A stretch of DNA of 64,000 nucleotides from Sarcocystis neurona (taxonomy: Eukaryota > Apicomplexa > Conoidasida > Eucoccidiorida > Sarcocystidae), in the NCBI GenBank assembly GCA_000727475.1, contig KL647293.1, forward strand, positions 1,052,953 to 1,116,952, written 5' to 3'. Position 1 is the first letter of the stretch, and every line of letters begins with the position of its first letter. The notes beneath the pieces were generated by a model. That model was not told where the DNA came from. It was given only the letters and a program-made list of their open reading frames with translations, and ran no database searches. Below, piece after piece: positions 38,101 to 52,600 of this stretch. Both the position numbers and the translations under genes were made by a program.

Positions 38101-41100
38101 AGATACGAATATATAGATATATATATAAGGATATACAAATAATATGTTTATTTATTTATATATATACACGCAGGAGGCTGCATTTAGAGAAAGGAAGAGA
38201 GCTGGGACGTACAAATAAGCGTAAGTGCTCCTGCGACTACGTACGCGTACGCGCGTGCCACCACTTGGCAGCTGCGAAGTGTTCCTCTCCATGTCTTCGA
38301 CTTAGTCACCGTTCATATATACGTATCACCGCTGCTGTTGCTGCCGCCCTACATATAAAATGTACGTATAGAAAATCACAAGGGATGATACCCACATAGG
38401 CACAGATATACACGTATATGTAGGAATACGCACATAGATATATATTTACATATACATGGACAAAAAAACAAACACGTATATGCGTTTGCATGCAGCTACG
38501 TATATATATATACATGTACAAAGTAAGGAGGGAAGCGGCCCGGGAAGATACAACAAAAAGCATGTGCACGCGTACATGTGTAAGAGAGAAGTTACCTGCG
38601 ACAACTTGAAAATATTTTTCGCTCGGTCAATAATACGTACGGCACCGGTGTGCTGCAGCTCGACCACATCCCCTGTGCGGAGCCAGCCGTCTTCATCAAG
38701 TGCCTCACGAGTGCTGGTAGGGTTTCGAAAGTAACGCTTCATGATCGAAGGCCCCCGGACGTACAGCTCTCCGCTGCAGTTCGAAATAGACGTAGCAGGA
38801 CCACCAGCAGCAGAATAACACCGCAGCGGCAAACCGCGCACAGGCGTGACACGAAAACAGCAGCAAACGCGCAGCAGCAGGTGCACCCGTCGCGAGGTGC
38901 AGTGGGCGAGCAGCAGGGAGGAGGGGATGCAGCAGCAGCAGCAGAACAAGAAGAGCGTCACGCAAAGGAGGAACAGAGTCTGTGCAAGAGACGCGCTGCT
39001 GCCGTCGTAGGCGCCGCACACGCGCGGCACTGCAGCAGACGCTGTGGAAGGCAGACAGCGAAGGCAACGAGAAGCCGCAGGGGGACCCGCGGCGCCGCAG
39101 CCGCAGCGTCGTGGGAACGGCAGCAAAGACGTGGGAGCTGCACCGCAGATGCACACACACAGCGGCGCTGCTGCACCAGGAAGGGCGGGGAGCTGCAGCG
39201 CCAACAGCAGAAGAACCTGAGGTGCAGTAGCAGCGGCAGCAGCAAATGGGACGGGTTATAGCGAGAGCAGCTGCAGAGTTTTCCAAGCCCAGGCAGCGCC
39301 AACTGTAAGTCCTTCACGGCTGTTCAGTCAACAGCAGAGACACCGCAGCAGCAGTGTTCAAGAGCAACTACTGCGATGCGCACGCGCAGCAGTAAAGAAG
39401 TTCGAGAAGACGCGCAGAGGCAGCGGCAAACGAGAAGCCCCTGCTGCAGCAGCGGCCGCGCGGCTGCCGAATCTCTGGTCACGTACAGCCCTACGGGAAT
39501 AGCAGCAGTAGAAAGGCACCGCCAACGACGCAGCGGACGGAGGAGCAGCAGCAACCGCAGCACGGCAGCGACAGCCTCAAAAGCAGGCAACAGAAGGTCC
39601 TCTCTCTCCTATCGAACTCGCAACACGTCGACGCAGGAACACGCGCGGTGACGGATGTGTTCCCTCCAGATATTCTCCTCCCTCGCCCGCGGCCTCCTCA
39701 CAATAAGGCAGTCGGCCCCACCTAGACACACGTGCCCATCTATCTACGCATAGAGACGTATACACGGAGAAAGACACAGATGTATGTATACAGTCCCGAA
39801 CAAATGCATGTTTTTCTATCTGTCTGTCTGTGTGCACGTGTGTGTGACTGTATGTCTTTCTCTCCCTTTCGCTCTCTCTCTATATACATATATGTTAGGT
39901 AAACACTTCAATACACGTACATAGGTATATGTATGTATGTGACGTAAGAGGGGACAAGAGAAGTCAAAAAAGCGGGCGCGGGCGAAAAGAAAGACACACA
40001 CACACACACACACACACTCGTACAGGCATATGTGTAGGAATGTCGCTTAGCTCCCCTCTGGTATTCTTTTACTGCGGAAGGGAAGTTACGCAGCCCCGGA
40101 GCGATGCGCCCAAACTATGTAGGGAAAGACACACGTAGCACTCCTCCGATACCGACACAAATACACACGCAAATGAACAAACATATCCACATATATACAT
40201 TTGAATATATATGTACATATACACATATACATATATATGTAAATACATACATATACATGTATATAGACACATACAAATGTACAAACATATCTACATTTAT
40301 ACATATATATATATATATCTATAGATATTTATGTATACACACATATATATAGATTGACATATATATATACACATCGTTGAATGGTGGCCGCAGTTTAGAT
40401 CTACGGAGTGGTTTCACTCCCCGTCCAGGTGCCACCTTTAAAACGAGAAGGAGAAAAGGCTGACGTAGAGAAGTGTCCGCGGACTACGGTAGGAGCGCCT
40501 CAAGTCACCTGCTGCAGTTGCCCTGTTGCGGTTGCACAGACTAAAAGGCAAATATACTCTCCTTTACCGCACGGGCAGCAACTCACACATACACACATGT
40601 ACGTGTAGCTCCTGAGTCCGACACCGCGGCGGAAGAGGGAAGACGGAGGTATTTTTTTTGCTCTCCCTCCCTCTACGCACATGCGCTTTTATATTCTTAC
40701 ACTTATACACATATATATATATATATACGTATGTGTGCAGACGTGTGTGTGTCTATGTGTAGACTGGTACACCCCTGCCGTGGACTGACGCCAGCCCTCA
40801 CGAGTTGAGTACACCTACGTATCTGTCGAGTATCCTCCCCCCCGGCCCTACCTCACTCTCTCTCTGTCTATACCTGTGTCTACCTATCCTCTTTCTGTAC
40901 ACATATATATATATATATGTACACGTGGACATTGCTCGTGTAGATACGCCGTTATGTCTCTGACTTTCCCGCTCTTTCTCTACAACCCCACAACACCCGA
41001 GCCACGGGCCGCGCCGCGATTGCGACCTACACGGTTTTACGTGTGAATCACTTAGACGTCCTGCCTCTCAGTATGTGGCCACATAAACTTTGCCTATATG

Positions 41101-43604
41101 GATGCTGCAAACTGAGAAGAAAAAGCAGCTCCTTCTATCTCTGTAGATGTATACGCGGGTACATGTGTGGGTCGATCTATCTATCTACATATATATGTAG
41201 ACACAGATTTGTTTCCGCAAATTAATGTTGCAGTGCTGCATGTTAACAACGAGTATCTGCAGTCGAACACGTCGAAAAGCAGCTTTCTCTGTCTCTGTAT
41301 GTGTACACACGGCTACACGTGTAGATCGATCGATCTATCCACATACACATTCAAACATATATACGTTTGCGCAAACTGATGCAGCAGCGCTGCACGTCAA
41401 CAACGGATATATGTAGTCGAACATGTCGACTGTAGAATGTTGTGTGTGTTATTTCACTTGGAGCTCGTCGTGGGACTTCATTATGCTGATCACAGCAGAG
41501 TCCCCCAGTAGGTCCATATTCGTATACATACACACATACATACATACATACACAGATACATACATACATACATACGAACATACATACGTAGGTACATACA
41601 CACGTACCCACACACGTACATACATACACACGAACATACGTACGTACGCACATACTCACGTACATACATACGTACGAACATACATACGTGCGTCCATACA
41701 CACCTACATACACACATACGAACATACATACATACATACTAACGTACGTACGTACGTACATATATACATACGTACATACGTGCGTATATACACACACATA
41801 CATACAGGCATCCAGGCATACACGCATACGTACATACATACGTACGTACATACATACGAACATACATACGTACATACATATATACGCACGTACATACGTT
41901 CGAATATACACACATTTATACATGCGTACATGCATACATACATACATGCACACATGCATACGAACAGACATACGTACATACATACACACGTACATACATA
42001 CGTACACACGTACGTACGTAGATCCGTATGTACCTACATACATACGTGCACACATCCATAGACATTTATATACATATATACACGTAGACGTGCGGAGATA
42101 CAGAGGAGTTCACTTGTCAGGATGGGGGAACAGCGAGAGACCCACAGACTGACTTTTTGTATGTAGAGATTCTGCAGGAGAAACGAAGAACGTGGTGTGA
42201 GGGGCCACTTTCTCTGCGGCCCTGTTGGAGAACTCACCCCCCTTGTCCACTTGACTTTTGCTGCCCACCTTACGGAAAGAAAAAGAGAGGGAGACCGAGA
42301 AGACAAAACAAAGAGAGCTACAGGCGGACAGTCGCGCCTGAGAAGAAGAAGGTGAGATGCACGCGAGGCGGAGAGAAGCGGAGAGGACCCCCACACGGAG
42401 TACGACAGCAGCAGCGGAGAGGACCCAAACACATCCGGGCGGTTGAACGCTGCCGACGTACCGCGGAGGGGTGTCGGTGATGAGGTAATCGAGCTCTGGA
42501 ACAGAAACGATTTTGAATTCCATAGAAGGCAGAGGCCCCCCTATGGTGCCCTTCTCGTTGTCTGCCAGATCTTGAAGAAAGCCGATGCCTGTCTCAGTCA
42601 TGCCCCACCCCTGCAGACACGTACACACGTTGGCCACGAAGACGCACACACGCAGGAGTTGTGCAGAGCTAGTCACGAACACATATATATACACATACGT
42701 GCACATGTGGTAGATGTCTGCGTGCACTCGAGAGCAACTCGCAGGGATACGTACAGCACGACGCATGCGTAAAATGCACCACTTCGCGGACGGGAGTACC
42801 ACCACGCGCGCACTACACGCTACAGACACACAGAAGCAGAGAGCCAGAGAGCTGACAGACACTCAAGGAAAGAGAAGAAGGAAAACGACAATATGCACAC
42901 ACCGGTATACATGGAACCACATGCATATCCGTACACAAATGTAGACGGATACAAGGAAGGAGTTCCAGACCTATATTATACACACGCGTGGAGATCTTGC
43001 ATAAAACAGAGACACACACACACACATACAGAGATTACATACACACCCACATATATATGAGTAGAGAAGCAAGAAAAGACTTATACTCTATATATGAAGA
43101 TATATACACGTAGGTCCCTACGTGCCACAGACACACCCGTGGAAACAGACGGGGAGACGCCACAGGCGCAAGTAGTCCAGAAGAACCAGGTAAGGACAGC
43201 AGCGGGCTAAATATTCGTATACGCGTGTGGAAGAGAGAGGAGACCAGCCAAGACGCTACGCGTCGTCGCGTCTATGTTGTGTGTGTGGGTGTGTGTGGTG
43301 TACAGACACGGGGGCGGGGTGTACGCACAGTTGCAGAGGCTCTCGCAGCAGAGAGAAAACAGAGAGAGTGAGAGACGCTGCAACGTTTTATCAGAGCCAC
43401 CCCGGCGACAGAAACGCTGGCCCACCGCGCAAGAGGGGACCGTGGGCTACGCCCTGTCTCGCGAAAGAGACGCGCGCACTACACGCGAGACCCGCAGACT
43501 GAGACGCCGTATCTCCCTAGCAGCAGTGCCCCAAGGAAAAAGACGTGTGCGCCACCGCGTTAACATACACGACTGTACATATATATATACATATGTATAT
43601 GCAC

Positions 43605-43635
<31 letters not shown>

Positions 43636-46600
43636 TACATGTATATGCGGCACGCGCCGAGACAGACGTACGCAGATTCACAGCTGTATACTCTGAGGAA
43701 ATATACGTATGTAAAAAGTGTACAGGTGACCTTATCATCCGTACAAATCCATACACCCGCTGTGACCAGGCATATTCATTCACATCTATATACATTCGAT
43801 GCATGTGTAGGACGTTGGGATACGTATATGCAAAAAGGTATACACACGCAGATACACACACACGGATGTACACGCACACACATGGATATATGTGAAAGGT
43901 ATGTATACAGAGAAAGACGCACACACGGACAGAGGGACAGGCCAACAGGCAGACGAACATACAAACAGGCCAGCAAAGAGACAGCCAGACAGGACGAACA
44001 GAGAGGCAGACAGGCAGAAGAAGAGACGGGCAAACGCACAGACGGGCAGACACAAACGGGCCGGCAGCCAAGACAAACAGACGCAGACACCACACAGAGA
44101 GATGTGTATGTGGAGAGAAGGGGTCCACCACGTCGGGAGGAGGAGCGTGTCACATGGTACACACAGGGATATGCGTACATATAAATTTTTGTGCTGCATA
44201 CGTAGAGGCGTGTGTGGAGAAGTCCTACACGTGTGCAGACGCAAGTGTTGTTACACAGATATGCCTTCGTATGTGTGTGTGGAAGTTCGTATGTGGCATG
44301 GGAGACGCACACGTGTAGGAGACGGCGCTGCGTTGCAGGTGTTTGACGCCAGATAGAAAGAAAAGGCCGCGAGCGGGAAGAAGAAAAGAAGGAGGAGGAC
44401 GGTCAGCGTAACGTTTGACACTCCGACAGAAATGCAGAAGCCGCCGGCAGCTGGAGCTGTGGCGGTAAATGAAGTCCCACCGTCTCCAGAATAAATATAC
44501 ACAGAAGCACCAGTACGCCAGCGAGACAGCGGAGAGACGCGAGACAGAGAGACGCGAGACAGAGAGAGACGAGACACGGGGTGACATGACGCAGAGGCGA
44601 GGACATGCGGCCTCTGTGCGTACGAGCGAAGGATGGACAAACAAATACATACACACTCATAATGTCGGACGACGAGGAGATCTACACATAAAACCAGGGA
44701 GATACTGTGGCCCGTTACCTCGGGAGGAGCAGAGAAACGCAAACTCGGGCTAGACACGTAGGGAGAAATGCAGGTAGAGGAGGCGCAAGCAGCTAGTGGG
44801 ACGTGGCAGATGTGGCTGTCTACGGAAAAGACGCCGGAAACCGAGCCGCTGGAATTCAGTCACACACGTATCTACATATGTGTACGAAGTGAGCTGACGT
44901 CTACAGACGCCCCGTATTATGACAAGCACGTGTACTAATACAAAGATATATACACGCCCATATATGTACACAAGAATATAAATTTGTATACATGAATATA
45001 CATATACGTGATTGCGTCCGCAGATTATATACATAGGTATATACGTATGCACATATGTATTCATATACATATGTATACATATGTCTTTTGCGTATGGGTA
45101 CCTCATGAGTACATACACGTGTATGTATGGGGGGTCCAGGTGAGAAGGTGAGACACATATTGCAGCCTGCAAAAGGGATGCGCTCCTACATCAATATGCA
45201 TGCGCATCTCACTTTGACGACGACCGACGAAAATACTGCAGACGGCCAGATTCGCACGTTCTATAGAAGCGTGTCGCTGTGTCTTTCTGTCTCTCTCTAG
45301 ATGCCAAGTATACAGTGACGCACTATATACGACCACACAGATAGACCCCCGGCCCCTTTTCCATATATGTAGACACAAAGATATGTACACCTCGCCGTCC
45401 ACCGGCGCACCTAGGTAGGCGAGGACTGATTTATTACACCGCCTCTCCTCCCAGAGACTCTTCATCAAATGAAGAAGCGGAGAAAAGAGCAGCGCCTACC
45501 TCGCAGACAGGCGCAGCAAGAAACAGCTGAAGACTGATGAGCGCTTGTGACTCCATAGGGGCACTGCCCATGCAGAGGGTGCGCAGCGACCCTCCAAACG
45601 TCGCTCGAATTTTTGAGAAGATCTGCCGGCAGCAGAGAAAAAGAAATCGCACACACGCATGCGAATGTAACATGGCACTCTTCTTCTTTTTCCTTTCCCT
45701 CCTCCTCGTCTGCAGACCTGTTCACATACTTATAGCTGCCTATACACACACAGATGCATACACACAAACTGCCGTGGAACACACACACATATACGGATAT
45801 ATATACGTATTTACATATATACATATATATATATATGCAAGCAGATGTGTACAAGATACACGTACGTACGTAGAGGTCTAGAAATGGATAGAAGGCAGCA
45901 CGTGCGTCTATATAAACAGACACACAGAAAAAGCGTAAATATCTACGCCTATTATACATAAATGTTCACAGACACAGACAAACACACAGATACAGACGTA
46001 TCCACTCTCACGTAGGAGTGCCGCAGACGCATTGTGTGTATATATATATATACATATATATGTATGTATATATATGCGCTCCAGCGATATATATATATAT
46101 ATATATATGCTACAGTGCTATATAAACAGGTGTATGTATATCCACGTGCTACAGTGCTATCTTATTTATATATAAGCTGTACTCCTAGAAAAATTCTATA
46201 CATATATATACATACACATATGGATACAGTCCAACGTTACCTGTATTACTCTATATATCTCTTACACACGCGCACGCATGAATATTGCTGCAAACAAGGC
46301 GCGCCTCACCTGCATCTGCAGAACACATTCCGCTATCTACTCCTTCATCTTCCACACGGGCCCCACACATTTCCCTCCTACAGATGCAGCACAACGTTCC
46401 ATTGCGTTCTTCGAGAAAATTGCTTCCTGTTTCTCTCTCTGTCTCTCCAGACATATATATACATATATTTGTATATACGGAAGCATATATATATATATGT
46501 ATATGTATTCATCCAACACTGCAGACGTGTACCTCGCACACGTACATACACATATATATATATATATATACGTACCATTACACGTGAGAATTTCCCCTAT

Positions 46601-49600
46601 GCATGTATATATATATATATGCATCTGAGTGTAATGTCGCTGGTGAGGGCACCTATAAATCTCTGTGAAAATAGAAACACACATACACATGCATATATCT
46701 ATACAGACCTGCTCCTCCGCATATGCGCAACTACATTTTTTCGCAGGTGCAGATATACATACATATATACATGCATATTTTCGCCCACTTACATATATAT
46801 ACATAGACACATACGTACACATATATTTCTCCGCCTATGCATGTATATACATATATATATATATACACACATGTGTGCACATGGGTTTCTTCATATATGC
46901 ATATACACATATATATGTATGTACGTATATAATTCTCCGCCTATACGTATATACATACACACATTTCCACGCATTTACATACATATATATTTATATATAC
47001 ACACACGTATGTACATATATGTTTCTTCACATATGCATATACATACATATATATATGTACGTGTATAATTCTCCGCCGACACGTATATATATACACACAT
47101 TTCCTCGTATATATATATGCACATATATGTCTTCGCATACGCACACATCTATGTGTGTAATGGGATTTTCCGCGTATGCCCGCAATATATGTGAAGACGC
47201 GACATGCAGCTGCCTTTACGTATCTGAGGGTGGCCACGTTTTTTTGTCGCCTGCTGCTGCTGTGCTTGTGTCCAGTTTCCCTTCTTTTCCTTCTTCTGCT
47301 CCTCCATCTCCTCTCTGCATCTGCTCTTCCTTCGTCATTTTCTCGCATCTTCTCTCCCTCATTAAAATCTCTGCTGTCCCTCTTCTTGTATCCTCCGCTT
47401 TTCTTCTTCTGCTGCTCTCCTTCGTTTCCTGTACAAAAAAGTATCTCGGGCTTTCCTCTGGCAGTGCCCTCCGCCTCTTCCTCCGCCCCAACCTCTCCCG
47501 TCTCTTTCTTTTCCTCTCTCTCTCTGTGTGACATCTTCTCTTTTTTCGCCTCGCCCCATCTGCTCCTCTTTTCTTCTTCTTCATCCTCCTCCTTTTCTCC
47601 TGCTCGTGCTTCGCCTCGACGTAGGACGTGTCCACATACATGCGTCTTCTTGTCTATAGAAGAGGCCTCACACAGGAGCCCAGATCTACATGCGTCTCCA
47701 CACACACGTACACTTAACGTGTATATACTGCACGCCTCCTTCTTTTTTTCTTCTTTTGTCTCTCTTAAGTAGCCGTCTGTCTCTATACAGAGATGTCCAC
47801 AACGTCTTGCACACGCGTCTTCTGTTGTCTTTTCCCTTTGCTCGCTGTCTCTCCACAGACACAGGCACAGAAGGACTTCTGCACGCATTTCTCCCCATCT
47901 GTGTCAGTCTCCTTCTGTCTGTCTCTCGCAAGAGAACGGCACGCAAAGAGATGCGTCGAGCGACAGTCCAGCAGCGACCGACCGCAGAATCAACGTGCGC
48001 GTCCGTCACACGTCCACACATACACACACGCACACGAAGGCGCAGAGCTGCTGCGAGAGAGAATCGCAGGTGTACAGAGAGAAGTGCGTACAAGATCAGG
48101 AAGCAAGGCCGTCACTTTCTCTCCGTCTTTTTTGTAGGCCGCCTCCTTCCAGGCGAGGGCCTTGCGGACAAGGTACTGGGTGAGCGCGCCTTTCTGCTGC
48201 ACGCCCTGCATCACACGGTCGAGCATGCGCGTGTAGACGCGGGGGACGCCGAAGAAGAGCGAGGGACGCAGCTGCTGAATGTCGTCTAGAAGACGGGAGA
48301 TTTCTCCCGAGTAGTAGCCGATGCGCGCGCCTGCGTATGTGAGAACATACTCGACGCCGCGCTGGTAGATGTGTGACAGCGGCAAGTAGCTCAGCGTGAC
48401 GTCGCTGCCGCACAGCTGCAGCCGGTTGTTGCACGCGAGGTAGCCAGCGATGACAGACACAAACGATGCGTTCGACTGCATCACTCCCTTCGGCACGCCC
48501 GTCGTTCCTGGGGAAAAAGAGTTGCCGCGCGCCCATCCACGAGGCCAGAAGATTTGCCAAAAAACAGAGACAGACACACAGCAGTCCGCCACGCACACAC
48601 ACACACACACACACGAGAGACGCACACACACTCTGACGGAAGGGGAAGGAAAACGGCGACGCCTTCCAAGCAAGGCGCAGAAGAAACGGCAAGGACAACG
48701 AAGTTATACCTGGGCACAGATACAGGGAGACTGCAAGAGTCACGGAGACAGAACAGAAAAAGAGAAAATGGGGAGAGGAACAGAAAAAGAGACGGAAGGA
48801 GAAGACGCGAGAAAAACGGGACACACGTGTACAGCGGGCGAGATGGAGAAAGCATGGAGCGTAGGCGGCACACGGCAAGACAGACAGAGAGAGAACGCAG
48901 AGGGTCGCTGCGAAGAAGAAGAACAGTGGGAGGAGGGGACGGAGGAAAGCCAAGCAGCCGTCAAAGCAGCAGCAACAGGAGCTGCAGAGCGAGACGCACA
49001 GGCGGGCGAGGACAGAACGGCACACAGACACACACACGCACAGCGACAGGAGGGAGAGGATGAAGGCAGGGACTGCCGCACGCAGTCGTAGTAGAACTCG
49101 CAGAAGGCAGCAAGGAGAAACGCGACAAGCACGGAGACGGGCGCGCCCCAACGAGAACGTTGCGCCCAAGAAGACAGGCGCGCACCAAGGAGAAAGGCTC
49201 CGGCAAGAGCAGATTTGTAGGAAAGAGACGCAGACAGAAAGGCAGCAAACCGGCCCCCTGCTATGAGAGAGGGACACGCCCAACGAGACATGCGCCAGTA
49301 CCGAAGGGAGGCATCGAAGAGGAGACGGGAAGCGAGACAGAGACACCCCCAGCCGTCGCCGACGAAGGGACGCAGCGAGGGGGGAAGCGCCGGAGGAAGG
49401 GAGAGGACCCTCAGACAGCGGCAGAGGGCCAGGGCGCAACAATTTAGAGTGATTCAGCAGAGAGGCTGAGAAGAGAGTCCCGGCGCAGAAGACGCAGACG
49501 AAAAAAATTTACCCGAAGTGAAAATGATGGTACAGATGTCTTCGCCGTCGAGCTCAGGTCGCGGCTGCTGTTTATCCAGTCCCTGCAACACGCCCACGGC

Positions 49601-52600
49601 CACCACCACCCGAGAGAAGCACACCAACAAAGATATATATATTTATGAGACGCAGCATCTATATATCTACCTACACGTATTATAGAGACGCTCTACGCAG
49701 CACGTATATGTGTATATACATATATATGTATGTACATTATATGCAGTATATACACACGTACAAATACGTATTATCCATCAGATGCAGCACATTTGTACAT
49801 ATACACACCTACACATTCATGTCCCACATGTATGTACCAGGTGCAACATTTATACATATATATATGTATAACTCCGCACAGTTATGACGGAGGTAATAGT
49901 GTGCACATCCACATATGTATATACAGGCTCTACGCAACATATATATGTAGATATATGTACACTATATGCGGCATATACACATACGTATATATTATATACA
50001 GCACATATACGTATATACACCTACATACTCGTGTGGCAGAAATATGTCCCATAAGCAGCATCTATCCATATATGCAGAGTTATGACAGAGGTAATAGTGT
50101 ACACATCTACACGTAGCGTCCTTTCATCGCGGCCCTTGATACGCACATACACATGCACACAGAGAGAGAGTTCTCAGCGTTTGCGATGCGTACGGAGAAT
50201 CGATACTGTCCTGTGTGTCCCTACTACGTAGAGGAGAAATTCCTGGCACTTCACACATACAGAGACTGACGTACCACACAGATACACCGGGTTGTTCTCT
50301 CCGGCCCCCACCACTTCCCTTTTGCAGAGCTGCACATCTCTGCACGAGTGATTCTGTCGCTCTGTCTGCGTAGATGCACACCTGCATGTATATACATATA
50401 TTTTTGTACACATATATAAATATATATATACACATATACATATATATGTATATATACGCATATACGTATATACGACGACGCGTCTGCAGACATTCGAGCC
50501 GTTCAGACACGTCTTTTTCTGCCGGACCCGCAGAAGTAAATTTTTTCCTCGCAGCCGATCCGACAGGAGCAGACGATTCAGCGGTATATGCACAAGTCAA
50601 GAGAATGACACGGGTCGCATGTCTACGCAGCCGTCGTCGGCAGAGAGACGTGCCCCCCCCCCCCCCGGGGCCACACACACATATATACATACACACATAC
50701 ACACACAAACAGACACAGAATCTCACTATTAGAGCCGAAAGGAGATGCGAATCGACTTGGGCAGCATCTCCTCCGTCTTTTTTCTGCAGAGAGACGAGTT
50801 CCCCCAACTCGTGCAGACGTATACAGACAGCCACTCAGCACGTGATGCTTCCGTGAAAACTCAAGAGACAGACACAAAGTACGCTCCCGATATTCGTTCG
50901 GGCTTATCCACGGCGCCCCAACAAATGCAAATACACATATACATATATATACATATGTACCAAGAGCAAAATCCCTGTATTCGCTCTGGCTTCTCCACGG
51001 CGTCCCAACCGATGCAAATACATACATAGAGACAAGAAGTACAATCCCTGTGTTTGTTCTGGCATATCCACGGCGCCCCAAGACACGCACCTACACATAC
51101 GTACGTATACGTGTGTATGCAAGGAGTGCATACAGACGTAGTATACATCTGTGCATGCGATCCGCGACGCAGCACAGAGAGCTGCTCTCTTCACGTGCAG
51201 GACGTCGCTGAGACACGAGAGACGCGCGTCCCCCCTCCCTCAAAGTGACTTCTTAATTTTCTCAAGACGCTGCACATAAAATTCGTATTCACGGACGACG
51301 GAAGTCGCAGAGACGACAAACACGGAGAGACACACATACAGTGACAGACACACACAGAGAAAGAGAAGTTCACCGGTCTGCATCTGCCAGATACATTTTA
51401 GCGCGCCTGTGTGTGCGTATATATGCGTGTTCATATGCGCCCATCGATATGGAAGACATATATATATATATACATATACGTGCATGCACCTGTGCGTACA
51501 CATGCCTGTAGTATCTTTCCACACAGTCGTGTACAAAGAGGGATCTTCTTACACGGCTGCTTGGGTACATCCACGTCCGTGTAAACAATAACATATATAC
51601 ACGTCTGTGCGTGTGTGAGTGGGGCCGCGTCTACGCGTACAGGCACATGCATATCAACTTAGCCTCTCATCATGTGTTGTCGTTACTCTCTGCTTGCTCT
51701 CGGAGGTGCTCTTGCGAAATTTGACAGCGTGGTGACCGGTAAGTAAAACAATACTGCACGCCCAGGAGGAGCAGGGGGCGGCACACGAACACTACTGGCG
51801 CACGGGGCGAGAACCGGAAAAAATGCCTCTAGCGACGGACGCGGCAGCAGAAGCAGGCGGGACCGCCGCGCACCGGCAGGAGGAGGAGGAGCAGCCCGAA
51901 CAGCAGGAGTAGGAGCAGCGGTAACAGCAGCAGCAGGACCAGCAGCCGCAGCAGGACGTGTGAAGCGGCAGCAGCACGAGCGGCAGGAGGAGGACAGGCA
52001 ACAGCAGCAGCACTACGAGCAGCTGCAGCAGCAAGAACAGCAGAACCACGAGCGGCAGCAGCAATGAGAAATGCAGCAGCAGCAGGAAGAGGAGGAGCAG
52101 CAGCACGAGCCGCAGCAGCAGCACGAGCCCCAGCAGCAGCACGAGCCGCAGCAGCAGCAGGGTGGACAACTACTGCTTACCATGTCGATCAGGTCCGCTA
52201 CGCAGTAAAGGGTTACGCCTGCGTTGGCGTACGCAGAGCGCGCCTTCGCGGTGAGCTGCGGCAGCGAGACGCATCACAGCAGCAGGACAGGAAGGTCGAG
52301 CGCAGATGAAAAGAGTAGCGGTCGAAGCAGCAAAGAGGCTCAGCGCGCCGACGAGAAGGCCAGCGGTCGAAGCAGCAGAGGCAGGGCGCGCCGATGAAAC
52401 GGCTAGCCGTCGAAGCAGCACGCCCAGAGAAACGTGTGGAAATTCTGAAGAAGCAAAACGGGTAAGATCAGCAGTTACCCTCCCCCACTGACTTTGTCCT
52501 CACTGTCGTCTTCCTATCGATCTACCCCGTCTCTCCCCGCAGACCTGCTGCAGCCGGCGTTCTTCTCCTCGTGTACTTCACACACGGTAAACGCAGGCGT

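Noticed and set aside
41518..42062. CRISPR-like regular repeats
   Set aside because: These are simple tetranucleotide microsatellites without spacers, in a eukaryotic intron.
46034..47068. 344-codon plus-strand ORF rich in Tyr, Ile and His
   Set aside because: It is a translation of TA/CATA microsatellite DNA.
48096..49442. 448-codon minus-strand ORF
   Set aside because: It overlaps exon 10 in a different frame. The true frame carries the ATP-loop motifs and this one does not.
50651..50668. Poly-C run as a regulatory G-quadruplex element
   Set aside because: It is a single homopolymer of uncertain length in an intron; there is no evidence of function.
51240..51310. Candidate ACSL exon on the minus strand (reads EYEFYVQRLEKIKKSL)
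   Set aside because: It ends in a stop, has no usable donor, and has no counterpart at that point of the family.
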